Shown one piece after another: positions 1-7,850 of a DNA stretch of 40,602 bases. The notes beneath the pieces are model-generated. The model saw only the letters and a list, made by a program, of their open reading frames with translations. It was not told the origin of the DNA and did no database searches. Position numbers and translations under genes: made by a program. The stretch's first letter is position 1. The number at the start of each line of letters is the position of its first letter. Origin of the DNA: Planctomycetota bacterium. GTDB lineage: Bacteria; Planctomycetota; Planctomycetia; Pirellulales; Lacipirellulaceae. The stretch covers positions 1 through 40,602 of the forward strand of contig JABDGM010000035.1 of the NCBI GenBank assembly GCA_013286045.1, in the 5' to 3' direction.

Positions 1-19
1 CTTTGGGAGCTAATAGCCG

Positions 20-94
20 TTAGCTCTTAGCTATTGGCCAGATTGAGACAGAAGTCCTTTCTGGCTATCAGCTAAAAGCTAATAGCTAAGAGCT
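20..94. repeat. Inverted array of 7-nt units (AGCTAAT type)
   Basis: Two arms, 22-35 and 81-94, are exact reverse complements over 14 bases. Each arm is built from degenerate 7-nt units of the form AGCTAAN: the right arm reads AGCTAAA, AGCTAAT, AGCTAAG, and the left arm is the complement of similar units. The centre (about 36-45 and 60-69) is also partly complementary (GGCCAGA against TCTGGCT). It lies between the end of an unseen upstream gene and tig. No coding function is visible. It belongs with the other short-unit inverted arrays in this window. Confidence 0.7.
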
Positions 95-101
95 CATATG
101 T

Positions 102-146
102 GGCCCGCGCTTTTGGGAATTCAAAGGGCGCGGGCCGTTTTGCTTT
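102..146 (+). terminator. Hairpin with T-rich tail upstream of tig
   Basis: A perfect 9-bp GC-rich stem (102-110 GGCCCGCGC with 128-136 GCGCGGGCC) has a 17-nt loop and is followed by GTTTTGCTTT. This looks like a factor-independent terminator for a plus-strand gene ending before the window. The tail is interrupted by GC, so efficiency may be modest. It could also be part of the tig leader. Confidence 0.5.
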
Positions 147-163
147 AATCGCATTTTTTTGGG

Positions 164-1720
164 ATGACCAGGCACATGGCCCGCAAGCGATCGGAAGAAG
201 ACGAAGTGGAAGATAAGGAAGATTCGGCCGCCGTGGCTGTCGAAGGCGAGGGCGACGAAGCCAAAGATGAGCCGCTGAATCTGGACGTCCAGGTCGCGAG
301 CCCCAGCGCTTGCGAACGTCACGTCACGGTGACGATCGCGCGCGAAGACATTGAGCGCTACTTCGACGATGCGTTCAGCGAGATGATGCCTACCGCCGCT
401 GTGCCGGGCTTCCGCGCCGGCCGCGCTCCACGCAAAGTGGTCGAGCATCGCTTCCGCGATGAAGTTTCAGACCAGGTGAAGAGCGCGCTGTTGCTCGATA
501 GTCTTGAGCAAATCAGCGAAGAGCAGCGCTTCACGGCTATTAGCGAGCCCGATTTCGATCTCGAAGCTGTCGAAGTGCCCAAAGATGGTCCGATGACGTT
601 CGAGTTCACGATCGAAGTGCGGCCGGAATTCGACATGCCGAAGTGGAAGGGCCTTAAGCTCAACCGGCCCACGCGCGATTTCACAGACGCCGACATTGAT
701 GAACAACTTGAGCAGATGCTCGCCCGTTACGGCCAACTCGTGCCAATCGAAGGCGAAGCGGCCGAAGGCGATTACATTTCGGCGAACATCACCTCAACGC
801 ACGACGGCAAACAACTCGCTCGCGAGAGCGAAGCCGTGTTGCGAATCCGCCCGACGCTCAGCTTCCGCGACGCCAAGCTCGAAGGCTTCGCCAAGCTTAT
901 GACAGGCGCGAAAGAGGGCGACACTCGAAAAGCCGAAATCACGCTCAGCAAAGACGCGCCGAATGCCGACTTACGCGGCAAGAAAATCGAGCTCGAATTC
1001 GAAGTCCTGGGCGTCAAAAAACTGAAACTACCGGAACTCACCGAAGAGTTCCTGCAAGAGATCGGCAACTTCGGCACTGAGAAAGAACTCCGCGATGCGA
1101 TTCGCAAGAATCTCGAGCGGCAAATGGAGTATCAGCAGCAGCGCATCGCGCGCACGCAAATCTCCTCGCTACTCACCAAGAGCGCCGACTGGGAGCTGCC
1201 GAAGGGGCTGCTGCAACGCCAGAGCAGCCGCGAGCTCGAACGCGCCGTCATGGAACTCCGCCGCAGTGGTTTTAGCGAAGCCGAGATTCGTGCCCGCGAA
1301 AATCAATTGCGGCAGAACAGCGCCGCTAGCACGTCAACAGCCCTGAAAGAGCACTTCATTCTCGAGCGGATCGCCGAGGAAGAAAAACTCGACGTCGAGG
1401 AAGGTGATTACGACAAGGAAATCTTCCTCATCGCGGCCCAAAGTGGCGAGTCGCCACGGCGTGTGCGGGCTCAGCTCGAAAAACGCGGCTTGATGGACGT
1501 GCTTCGCAATCAAATCATCGAGCGCAAAGTGCTCGAGCTGGTTCAATCGGAAGCCAAGTTCAACGACGAACCTTATAAACCCGAAAAGACCGACACGGAG
1601 GCCATTTCCATTGCCGCGGGCGGCGGCACCGGGGCCGAAATCCCCGAAGTCACGGAAGAAAAGGCCGAGGCCAAAGAAAAGGACGTCAAGGAAAAGGATA
1701 AGTCGAAGAAAGAAAAGTAG
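164..1720 (+). CDS. tig: Trigger factor, ribosome-associated chaperone and peptidyl-prolyl isomerase
   Basis: Trigger factor binds the ribosome at the exit tunnel and holds nascent chains in the cytoplasm. The ribosome-binding signature GFRAGRAP is at about residues 83-90, inside the N-terminal domain. A PPIase-like middle part (around EGDYISANITS) and a long helical C-terminal chaperone domain follow. At 518 residues it is longer than the usual 430-480 because of an acidic N-terminal extension (about 40 residues of E, D, K and A) and a C-terminal Lys/Glu tail. The start is not decided: ATG 164 has no ribosome-binding site, and ATG 176 (MARKRSEED) has a weak AGG just upstream. It is followed by two clpP genes, the classic tig-clpP neighbourhood, but clpX is not next to them here. 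Confidence 0.93.
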   Translation: MTRHMARKRSEEDEVEDKEDSAAVAVEGEGDEAKDEPLNLDVQVASPSACERHVTVTIAREDIERYFDDAFSEMMPTAAVPGFRAGRAPRKVVEHRFRDEVSDQVKSALLLDSLEQISEEQRFTAISEPDFDLEAVEVPKDGPMTFEFTIEVRPEFDMPKWKGLKLNRPTRDFTDADIDEQLEQMLARYGQLVPIEGEAAEGDYISANITSTHDGKQLARESEAVLRIRPTLSFRDAKLEGFAKLMTGAKEGDTRKAEITLSKDAPNADLRGKKIELEFEVLGVKKLKLPELTEEFLQEIGNFGTEKELRDAIRKNLERQMEYQQQRIARTQISSLLTKSADWELPKGLLQRQSSRELERAVMELRRSGFSEAEIRARENQLRQNSAASTSTALKEHFILERIAEEEKLDVEEGDYDKEIFLIAAQSGESPRRVRAQLEKRGLMDVLRNQIIERKVLELVQSEAKFNDEPYKPEKTDTEAISIAAGGGTGAEIPEVTEEKAEAKEKDVKEKDKSKKEK

Positions 1721-1882
1721 GCTTCTATTTTTCCCTGCAGGCCAAGGACGGCCGCAAATTGAGCCGTTCGTTCTTCGATTTTCGGCGCTGACGCGCAGGG
1801 CTTGTCCACGTAGATTGGGCTTAATTCCGCGGGTCTGCTGCGCGCCTCTTGACGTTTGCTTTCGCTTACCAAGGATTCTGCT

Positions 1883-2521
1883 ATGAGCAAAAACAGTTTT
1901 GAAACCGATTTCTCGGGGGGCCGCATCTCGGCCCAAGCGATGCGCGACTACCAGCGGCAACGGCAGATGACGCTGGGCGACCTGCTTCTGGAAAACCGCG
2001 TAATTTTCCTGCAAGGGGAAATTTTCGACGGCAACGCCAACGAGTTGGTGATGAAGCTCCTGTACTTGCAGAGCGAGAACCGCCGCAAGGACATCCACTT
2101 CTACATCAACTCGCCTGGCGGCAGCGTGAGTTCCACGCTCGCCATTTACGACACGATGCAAATGATTTCGTGCCCCGTTTCCACCTATTGCGTGGGCCTC
2201 GCAGCCAGCGGCGGAGCAGTGCTCTTAGCCGGCGGTGCCAAAGGCAAACGGTTCGCACTGAAGCATGCAAAAGTGATGATCCACCAACCGCACGGCGGCG
2301 TCGGTGGCCAGGTTTCGGATATTGAAATCCAGGCCAACGAAATCCTCCGCACGCGGGCCTCGCTCAATGAAATTTTGGCAAGCCACTGCGGCAAGACTGT
2401 GGAAGAAATTGGCAAGGCCTGCGATCGCGATTACTACATGACCGCCGATGAGGCCAAGGCGTTCGGAATCGTAGACGACCTCCTCCTGAAGCAGCCGACC
2501 CCGGAAGGCGAGGAAGATTAA
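1883..2521 (+). CDS. clpP: ATP-dependent Clp protease proteolytic subunit, first paralog
   Basis: Serine peptidase subunit of the barrel-shaped Clp protease (family S14). The catalytic triad is present: Ser109 in GLAASGGAV, His134 in MIHQPHGG, and Asp198 in AFGIVDD. The oligomerisation segment INSPGGSV is intact. The residue after the nucleophile is Gly (S-G-G) instead of the usual Met, unlike the neighbouring paralog. ATG 1883 was chosen because AAGGA lies 8 nt upstream (1871-1875); an in-frame ATG at 1856 would add nine residues and has no such site. Length is 212 residues. The stop codon touches an inverted short-unit repeat that separates it from the second clpP. The pair may form mixed rings, as in cyanobacteria and mycobacteria, but the sequence does not show that. 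Confidence 0.93.
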   Translation: MSKNSFETDFSGGRISAQAMRDYQRQRQMTLGDLLLENRVIFLQGEIFDGNANELVMKLLYLQSENRRKDIHFYINSPGGSVSSTLAIYDTMQMISCPVSTYCVGLAASGGAVLLAGGAKGKRFALKHAKVMIHQPHGGVGGQVSDIEIQANEILRTRASLNEILASHCGKTVEEIGKACDRDYYMTADEAKAFGIVDDLLLKQPTPEGEED

Positions 2522-2589
2522 TTGCGGATTGGCGAATGCGGACCGAAGATTTCAATTTTCTAATCCGCGTCCCGAAATCCAAAATCGAA
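2521..2589. repeat. Inverted array of 7-nt units between the two clpP genes
   Basis: The left half is three 7-nt units starting at the clpP1 stop codon: ATTGCGG (2521-2527), ATTGGCG (2528-2534), AATGCGG (2535-2541). The right half has units of the complementary type: CCGCGTC (2565-2571), CCGAAAT (2572-2578), CCAAAAT (2579-2585). ATTGCGG is the reverse complement of CCGCAAT, so the two halves face each other. The same CCGAAAT unit recurs inside oleC at 6251-6278. The array may fold as a hairpin in the clpP1-clpP2 transcript. Confidence 0.6.
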
Positions 2590-2630
2590 ATACTTTCCGC
2601 AACACAAATCACCAAGCAGAAACAACCACC

Positions 2631-3239
2631 ATGCCCCTAATCCCCTACGTAATCGAAAAGAGCGGCCGCGAAGAGCGGGCGATGGATATCTACAGCCGCC
2701 TGTTGGCCGACCGCATCGTGATGCTCGGCTCGGCGGTCAACGACGACGTGGCGAACAGCCTCGTCGCGCAGCTCCTGTTCTTGCAATCGGATGATCCGAA
2801 GGCGGACATCCACCTGTACATCAACTCGCCCGGCGGCAGCGTAACGGCCGGCCTGGCGATTTATGACACCATGCAATTTGTATCGTGCGATGTGGCCACG
2901 TATTGCATCGGCCAGTGTGCCTCGATGGGTGCCGTGCTGTTGGCCGCCGGCGCCGAAGGCAAGCGGCACGCCTTGCCAAACAGCCGGATCATGATCCACC
3001 AGCCCTCTGCCGGCATGGAAGGCACGGCCGAGGACATCCTTATTCACGCGACCGAGTACAAGAAAACCAAAGATCGGCTAAACCGCATTCTCTTCAACCA
3101 CACGGGCCGGTCTCTCGAGCAAATCGAGAAGGACACGGACCGCGACAAGTTCATGTCCGCCGAAGAGGCGTTGGAATATCGCCTGATCGATAAGGTAGTG
3201 ACGAACCTGTCGACGCCCAAGGCAGTGAAAGCAACCTAG
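2631..3239 (+). CDS. clpP: ATP-dependent Clp protease proteolytic subunit, second paralog
   Basis: Second S14 Clp peptidase subunit, 202 residues from ATG 2631, close to the usual family length. Triad: Ser98 in GQCASMGAV, His123 in MIHQPSAG, Asp187 in EYRLIDKV. It keeps the canonical S-M-G after the nucleophile, unlike paralog 1. Upstream in-frame start codons back to 2529 would put the repeat array into the protein, so ATG 2631 ([10 protein letters not shown]) is preferred; a clear ribosome-binding site is not visible. It is codirectional with tig and clpP1 and separated from clpP1 by about 110 nt. The substrate-feeding ATPase is not in this window, but a ClpS-like adaptor is encoded at 27037-27399. 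Confidence 0.93.
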   Translation: MPLIPYVIEKSGREERAMDIYSRLLADRIVMLGSAVNDDVANSLVAQLLFLQSDDPKADIHLYINSPGGSVTAGLAIYDTMQFVSCDVATYCIGQCASMGAVLLAAGAEGKRHALPNSRIMIHQPSAGMEGTAEDILIHATEYKKTKDRLNRILFNHTGRSLEQIEKDTDRDKFMSAEEALEYRLIDKVVTNLSTPKAVKAT

Positions 3240-3473
3240 CGACACGCGGAGCGGTCTCTCTGCGGCCGCAGTTTTCGAATCCGCCGCGGCGGACTCGCCG
3301 ACGTGCCTGCTGGCAATGCCATCTGCCTACAATTTCGAGCGACGTCATCGCGCTAGCAGCCGTTCGGCTTGACGCTAGCCCTGCGATTTTCTATTGAACG
3401 CCTGTATTCGGCGGCAGTTTCCTGCACTTGTCTCGCTGCCGAAGCTCCCCGGAGCCTCGTTTTGCTTCAACGT

Positions 3474-4859
3474 TTGCAAACAACGCGATCCCGCTGCGCT
3501 GCCCTCGCGCGAGTTGCTGCGCTTGTGGTCTCGCTCGGCATGACGGTCGGTTGCCAAAACAACTCCGAGCGCGACCTCATCGCCCGCGATCGGCGAATGC
3601 AGGAAGACCAAATCTACGCACTCCAAGACTACATAAACCAGTACCAGCGCCTACTGTGCCAATACCGCTCAGAGAATGCGTCACTCCGACGCCAGCTGTC
3701 GGGGAGTTACACGACAGTTGTTCCGCAAGCCGCGGAGCCCGAGCCACCATCGGTCTTACGCTCTGGAAGCCCGCAGCCGAGTAGTACCCCGCAGTTCAAA
3801 ACGCCGGAGACTCCTGGCGTTAAGCAGCAACAACTTCCCGCAACTCCGTCCATTCCGGACATAACTCCCCCGGACGTGCCGCCCCTTAAATCGACAACCG
3901 ACGACGCGCCGGATCGAGAAAGCAATCACGTCGCCAGCGAAGAGCGAAAACTCGATTCCGCACCGAAAGTCGTCCAGGCCTCGTACGACGCGCCTGCTTC
4001 GGGACCTCAAACTCAAATGACGGCTAGCGCCGACAACGCCTCCTGGTCCTCACGATTGAACTCCGTCAGCGATCTGATGATCGCTGGCGAAGTTGTGGAA
4101 AACAACTCCGGCGGTCCCCGGTTGATGATCGACGTCGTGCCTTTCGATTCGAATGGGCAAGTCAAGGCTTTCGAAGGAAGTGCCTCGATCATGCTCCTTG
4201 AGATCGACGAAAATGGCAAGCAGCACAGTCGCGGTCGCTGGGACTATAGCCGCGATGACGTTCGAGCTGCCATCAACACCGCGACCGGCAAACCGACGAT
4301 GCGGTACTTCATCGAACTGCCGCCCAATACGCGAACTGGCGGACCCGTTCAAGTCTGGGTGCGACTCGTACCGCAGACTGGCGCGAAGCTTCTTTCTCAT
4401 GCCTCGGTGGACATGACGAAGCCTGGCGTCTTCTCTTCGCGACCTGAAAAGCGAGACAGTTCAACCGCAACCAAAACGAGCGTCGTGGCAGCATCCTATT
4501 CCGAAGACACACCGAACGCCGGAGAGTCATCCACATCGGCGCCCGAGATTAACACCACGAACACGGAATCCGCGTGGGTCGTGGCCCAACCTGGCAAGCC
4601 GGCGATTTTGCCGCCGGAGACGAGCGACACCTCTGGAGCGGGCGGCTGGCGAACCTCCGCGCAATCGATTCCTGCATTTGTCGCATCCAGCACCGACGCG
4701 GCTCCCGTAACTGCGAATCCGACACCTGCTCCACTCCCACGGCGGGAAATTCCGGCCGCGGCAGAAGCCCCACCCAGACGCCCAAGCTGGTCCTCCGATC
4801 GATCCAGCGATTCAGCGCGAAAAGACGTGACGCGACCTAGCTGGTCCGCAACCCGCTAA
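3474..4859 (+). CDS. Lipoprotein of unknown function with coiled coil and Pro/Ser-rich linkers
   Basis: Family not recognised. Seen in the sequence: a lipoprotein signal ending at a lipobox (LGMTVGC), then a heptad-like helix (about 40 residues from RDRRMQEDQIYAL to SLRRQL) likely to form a coiled coil. A Pro/Ser/Thr-rich linker, a compact domain of roughly 130 residues (around VSDLMIAGEVVENNSGG to HASVDMTKPG) and another low-complexity tail follow. The frame is open from TTG 3369, but TTG 3474 gives a normal signal peptide (basic start, hydrophobic core, Cys27), so that start is given; neither has a convincing ribosome-binding site. A weak promoter-like TTGACG-17-TATTGA at 3369-3397 would suit the later start. 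Probably anchored in a membrane facing the periplasm. No operon link to oleC is evident (85 nt gap). Confidence 0.7.
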   Translation: MQTTRSRCAALARVAALVVSLGMTVGCQNNSERDLIARDRRMQEDQIYALQDYINQYQRLLCQYRSENASLRRQLSGSYTTVVPQAAEPEPPSVLRSGSPQPSSTPQFKTPETPGVKQQQLPATPSIPDITPPDVPPLKSTTDDAPDRESNHVASEERKLDSAPKVVQASYDAPASGPQTQMTASADNASWSSRLNSVSDLMIAGEVVENNSGGPRLMIDVVPFDSNGQVKAFEGSASIMLLEIDENGKQHSRGRWDYSRDDVRAAINTATGKPTMRYFIELPPNTRTGGPVQVWVRLVPQTGAKLLSHASVDMTKPGVFSSRPEKRDSSTATKTSVVAASYSEDTPNAGESSTSAPEINTTNTESAWVVAQPGKPAILPPETSDTSGAGGWRTSAQSIPAFVASSTDAAPVTANPTPAPLPRREIPAAAEAPPRRPSWSSDRSSDSARKDVTRPSWSATR

Positions 4860-4944
4860 TTGAAAATACCACATATCGCCGCAACTCGATGGCGATTCAG
4901 GCCGCAGGTTGTACGTCCCGAGCGGCTCATTTAAACTCGACGTG

Positions 4945-6708
4945 ATGCCTGCCGCCGAGACTCCTTCGATCGCCAAAAGTCCCGCGCGGTTGAACGTCGC
5001 CGATCGGCTTGCGGAGATGGCCCGCTTGATGCCAAATGCCATCGCGGTCGTAACTCCGCCGCGAATGTCTCCGGGGTACCGGTCCGAGCAGCGCGGCAAG
5101 TCGGGCAACTCTTACGCGACAACGACCTTTGCCGAACTTGATGCAAACGCCACCCGCGTCGCCCGCGGGTTGGTCGCTTGGGGCGTGCCGCCTGGCACTC
5201 GTCTCGCACTCCTGGTGCGCCCCGGAATCGACTTCGTCGCTCTGGTTTTCGGTCTGTTGCGGGCAGGCGTCGTCATAGTTCTCGTCGATCCAGGACTCGG
5301 CCGCAAAAATTTGGTGCGATGCTTGTCCGATGCGAAACCAGAAGGCTTCGTTGCCATCGGTTTGGCCCAGGCGGCGCGCGCCGTGCTGCGGCACAAGTTT
5401 CCTTTGGCAAAATGGAACATTACCTTCGGCCGCCGGTGGTTTTGGGGTGGAATCACGCTAAAACAACTCCAAATAATCGGAGGCAGGACTTCCGCGGTTC
5501 TTCCCTACACTTCCGCCAATTCAGCGGCCGCGGTCATTTTCACCTCCGGCAGCACCGGTCCGCCGAAGGGCGTTCTCTACACTCAGCGAATGTTCGACAC
5601 ACAAGTTGCCGACATTCAAACCGCGTACGAAATCACGCCCGGCGGCGTCGATCTATCCTGCTTTCCACTGTTCGCACTGTTCAATTCGGCGATGGGAATC
5701 ACGACTGTATTTCCCGAAATGGACTTCTCTCGCCCGGGGTCCGCGGACCCATCCAAGCTCGTCTTGGCGGCGAATGATTTGCAGGTGACGCAGGCGTTCG
5801 CATCGCCTGCCGTTTGGGAACGGCTATGCCCTTACGGTGCCGAATCTGGCAAGCGAATTGAAACGCTTCGGCTAGTACTATCCTGCGGCGCGCCGGTGCG
5901 CGCTGATTTGCTTCGGCAGATTCTTCAGATCACGGGCGAACGAGCGCAGATGCACACGCCCTATGGAGCCACCGAGTGTTTACCTGTCGCATCAATCGAG
6001 GCTGCTGAAGTTCTCCAGGATACCGCTCCCCAAACCGACCGAGGCGCGGGCATCTGCGTCGGCCGTAAATTTAGTTCGATCGAATGGCGCATCATCCGCA
6101 TTTCCCATGGCCCAATCGCGTCCTTGGATATGGCCGAAGAGCAGCCGCAGGGGGAAATTGGCGAACTGATTGTCCGCGGGCCACAAGTGTCCCCTGCCTA
6201 CGTCACCCGAACCGAAGCCAACGCCACCGCAAAAATCGCCGACTCACATTCCGTAATCCGAAATCCGCAACCCGAAAATCCCACGTGGCATCGCACCGGC
6301 GACGTCGGCTACCTCGACCCACAACTCCGCTTCTGGTACTGCGGTCGCAAGTCGCATCGCGTTGAGACGCCGATGGGCCCCTTCTTTACCGAGTGCATCG
6401 AACCGATATTCAACACGCATCCGGCGATCCGGCGTAGTGCTCTCGTAGGTATTGGGCCGCTCGGCCGGCAGGCTCCAGTGCTCGTGGTTGAGCCTCATCC
6501 AGGGCATCGCACCGACGTGCTCGCTCACGAACTCACTAACTTCGCGAATTCGCAAGGCGCCACGCGGTCCATAGAACGCATTCTTTTTTATCCAAGCCTG
6601 CCGGTGGATGTTCGCCACAACGCAAAAATCAACCGCGAATGGCTGGCGACATGGGCCGCCTCGCAACTTCCTGAACTCGTTACCCAGTCCCCAGTCCCCA
6701 GTCTCTAA
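4945..6708 (+). CDS. oleC: OleC-type AMP-forming beta-lactone synthetase
   Basis: Acyl-adenylate superfamily enzyme. In the Ole pathway OleC converts a 2-alkyl-3-hydroxyalkanoate to a beta-lactone using ATP. Seen: the P-loop-like motif FTSGSTGPPKGVLYT, the A5 motif HTPYGATE, A7 WHRTGDVGYLD and A8 CGRKSHRVET. The segments DLSCFPLFALFNSAMGITT and GICVGRKFSSIEWRIIRI resemble the OleC subfamily more than generic acyl-CoA ligases. The final pointer is the OleD-type gene 8 nt downstream. ATG 4945 (MPAAETPS) was chosen; the frame is open from TTG 4909. Two oddities: a 7-nt repeat array lies in frame just before A7 (6251-6278), and the last residues (TQSPVPSL) are encoded by another 7-nt tandem repeat. 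OleA and OleB are not nearby. Confidence 0.82.
   Translation: MPAAETPSIAKSPARLNVADRLAEMARLMPNAIAVVTPPRMSPGYRSEQRGKSGNSYATTTFAELDANATRVARGLVAWGVPPGTRLALLVRPGIDFVALVFGLLRAGVVIVLVDPGLGRKNLVRCLSDAKPEGFVAIGLAQAARAVLRHKFPLAKWNITFGRRWFWGGITLKQLQIIGGRTSAVLPYTSANSAAAVIFTSGSTGPPKGVLYTQRMFDTQVADIQTAYEITPGGVDLSCFPLFALFNSAMGITTVFPEMDFSRPGSADPSKLVLAANDLQVTQAFASPAVWERLCPYGAESGKRIETLRLVLSCGAPVRADLLRQILQITGERAQMHTPYGATECLPVASIEAAEVLQDTAPQTDRGAGICVGRKFSSIEWRIIRISHGPIASLDMAEEQPQGEIGELIVRGPQVSPAYVTRTEANATAKIADSHSVIRNPQPENPTWHRTGDVGYLDPQLRFWYCGRKSHRVETPMGPFFTECIEPIFNTHPAIRRSALVGIGPLGRQAPVLVVEPHPGHRTDVLAHELTNFANSQGATRSIERILFYPSLPVDVRHNAKINREWLATWAASQLPELVTQSPVPSL
6251..6278 (+). repeat. In-frame array of 7-nt units inside oleC
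   Basis: Four successive degenerate units CCGTAAT, CCGAAAT, CCGCAAC, CCGAAAA are followed directly by TCCC. They encode the peptide SVIRNPQPENP, inserted between the helix ending TAKIADSH and the A7 motif WHRTGD. Related units (CCGAAAT) occur between the clpP genes at 2565-2589. The insert keeps the oleC frame open. Confidence 0.65.
6682..6702 (+). repeat. 7-nt tandem repeat encoding the oleC C terminus
   Basis: Three tandem units ACCCAGT (6682-6688), CCCCAGT (6689-6695), CCCCAGT (6696-6702) are followed by CTCTAA, which carries the oleC stop. They encode the last residues, TQSPVPS. Because the unit is 7 nt, gain or loss of a copy would shift the frame and alter the end of OleC and its spacing to oleD. 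Confidence 0.65.
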
Positions 6709-6716
6709 CGCTATTC

Positions 6717-7763
6717 ATGCACGCACTGGTTACCGGCGGCGGCGGATTCTTGGGCTCCTACATCGTGGAGGCTTTGCTGGCCCGTGGCGATCGCGTGCGA
6801 AGTTTTAGCCGAGGTATATATCCGAAGCTCGATGCGGCTGGCGTCGAAGTCGTCCAAGGCGATTTGCGCGACAATTCAGCACTGGCTGCTGCCTGCGAAG
6901 GGATTGATTGCGTCTTCCACACCGCGGCCTTGCCGGGAATCAGCATGGACCGCGACGCGTACGTCACTGTGAACCGCACAGGCACCGAGTTGCTGCTTTC
7001 GAACGCCGATCAATGCGGCGTGCAGCGGTTCATATACACGAGTAGTCCCAGCGTGGTATTAGCGGGCCGCGACCAGGCAGGTGTCGATGAGTCGACCCCT
7101 TATGATTTTGCGTGGATGGAAGAAAACCGAGCTTACTACTCGCTCAGCAAGGCCCAAGCCGAGCAGGCCGTGTTGGCGGCCAATTCGGAGACATTTCGCA
7201 CATGCTCCCTGCGGCCGCACCTTATTTGGGGCCCGCGCGACACGCACCTCATTCCGCGCCTCCTCGCCCGCGCTCGCTCCGGCAGACTCCGACGCGTTGG
7301 CGACGGCGCAAACCTGGTCGACATTACCTATGTCGAAAATGCAGCGGCCGCACATCTACAAGCCGCCGACGCAATGAACGACGCTGCCGAGCGGGACGGC
7401 TCGTCCACGAACCCGGCCGGCAAAGCGTACTTCATCAGCCAGGGCGAACCGGTGAATTGTTGGCGGTGGATTGATGAGATCTTGTCGCTTGCCGATTTGC
7501 CGCCCGTCTCGAAATCTGTCTCCTTGCGAACGGCTCAACGAATCGGCGCCGCGTTCGAAACCGCCCATCGTTTTCTGGGCCTGCGCGCGGAGCCGCCCAT
7601 GACTCGCTTTCTAGCGTCGCAGTTGAGTACTTCTCACTGGTTCGATATCTCCGCAGCGCGGCGAGACTTCGGTTATGAGCCCCGCATCTCAACGGCCGAG
7701 GGCATGCGACGACTCGCCGACTGGTTGAAAAATCAAAGCGGAACTCTCACCGCGCAGGCTTAA
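6717..7763 (+). CDS. oleD: OleD-type NAD(P)-dependent 2-alkyl-3-oxoalkanoate reductase
   Basis: Extended short-chain dehydrogenase (3-beta-HSD/epimerase fold), 348 residues. OleD reduces the beta-ketoacid made by OleA to the beta-hydroxyacid used by OleC. Seen: the Rossmann motif GGGGFLG near the start, the catalytic YxxxK as YYSLSKAQAE, a conserved YTSSPSVV segment, LRPHLIWGPRD, and the OleD-like ending around EPPMTRFLASQLSTSHWFDIS. It starts at ATG 6717, 8 nt after the oleC stop, so the two are almost certainly cotranscribed. Substrate class is inferred from the pairing; a sterol-type dehydrogenase would be the alternative if the oleC call were wrong. Confidence 0.83.
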   Translation: MHALVTGGGGFLGSYIVEALLARGDRVRSFSRGIYPKLDAAGVEVVQGDLRDNSALAAACEGIDCVFHTAALPGISMDRDAYVTVNRTGTELLLSNADQCGVQRFIYTSSPSVVLAGRDQAGVDESTPYDFAWMEENRAYYSLSKAQAEQAVLAANSETFRTCSLRPHLIWGPRDTHLIPRLLARARSGRLRRVGDGANLVDITYVENAAAAHLQAADAMNDAAERDGSSTNPAGKAYFISQGEPVNCWRWIDEILSLADLPPVSKSVSLRTAQRIGAAFETAHRFLGLRAEPPMTRFLASQLSTSHWFDISAARRDFGYEPRISTAEGMRRLADWLKNQSGTLTAQA

Positions 7764-7850
7764 TTTCAGCCCTAAAAACGCCGTGCCCTAGCCCATTTTC
7801 GGCACTTCAAATACAATCGCTAGATTACGAATATACTTGCGAGGAAGCCC

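Noticed and set aside
1334..2161. Minus-strand frame of 275 codons across the tig-clpP junction
   Set aside because: It overlaps two conserved genes and its translation is low complexity.
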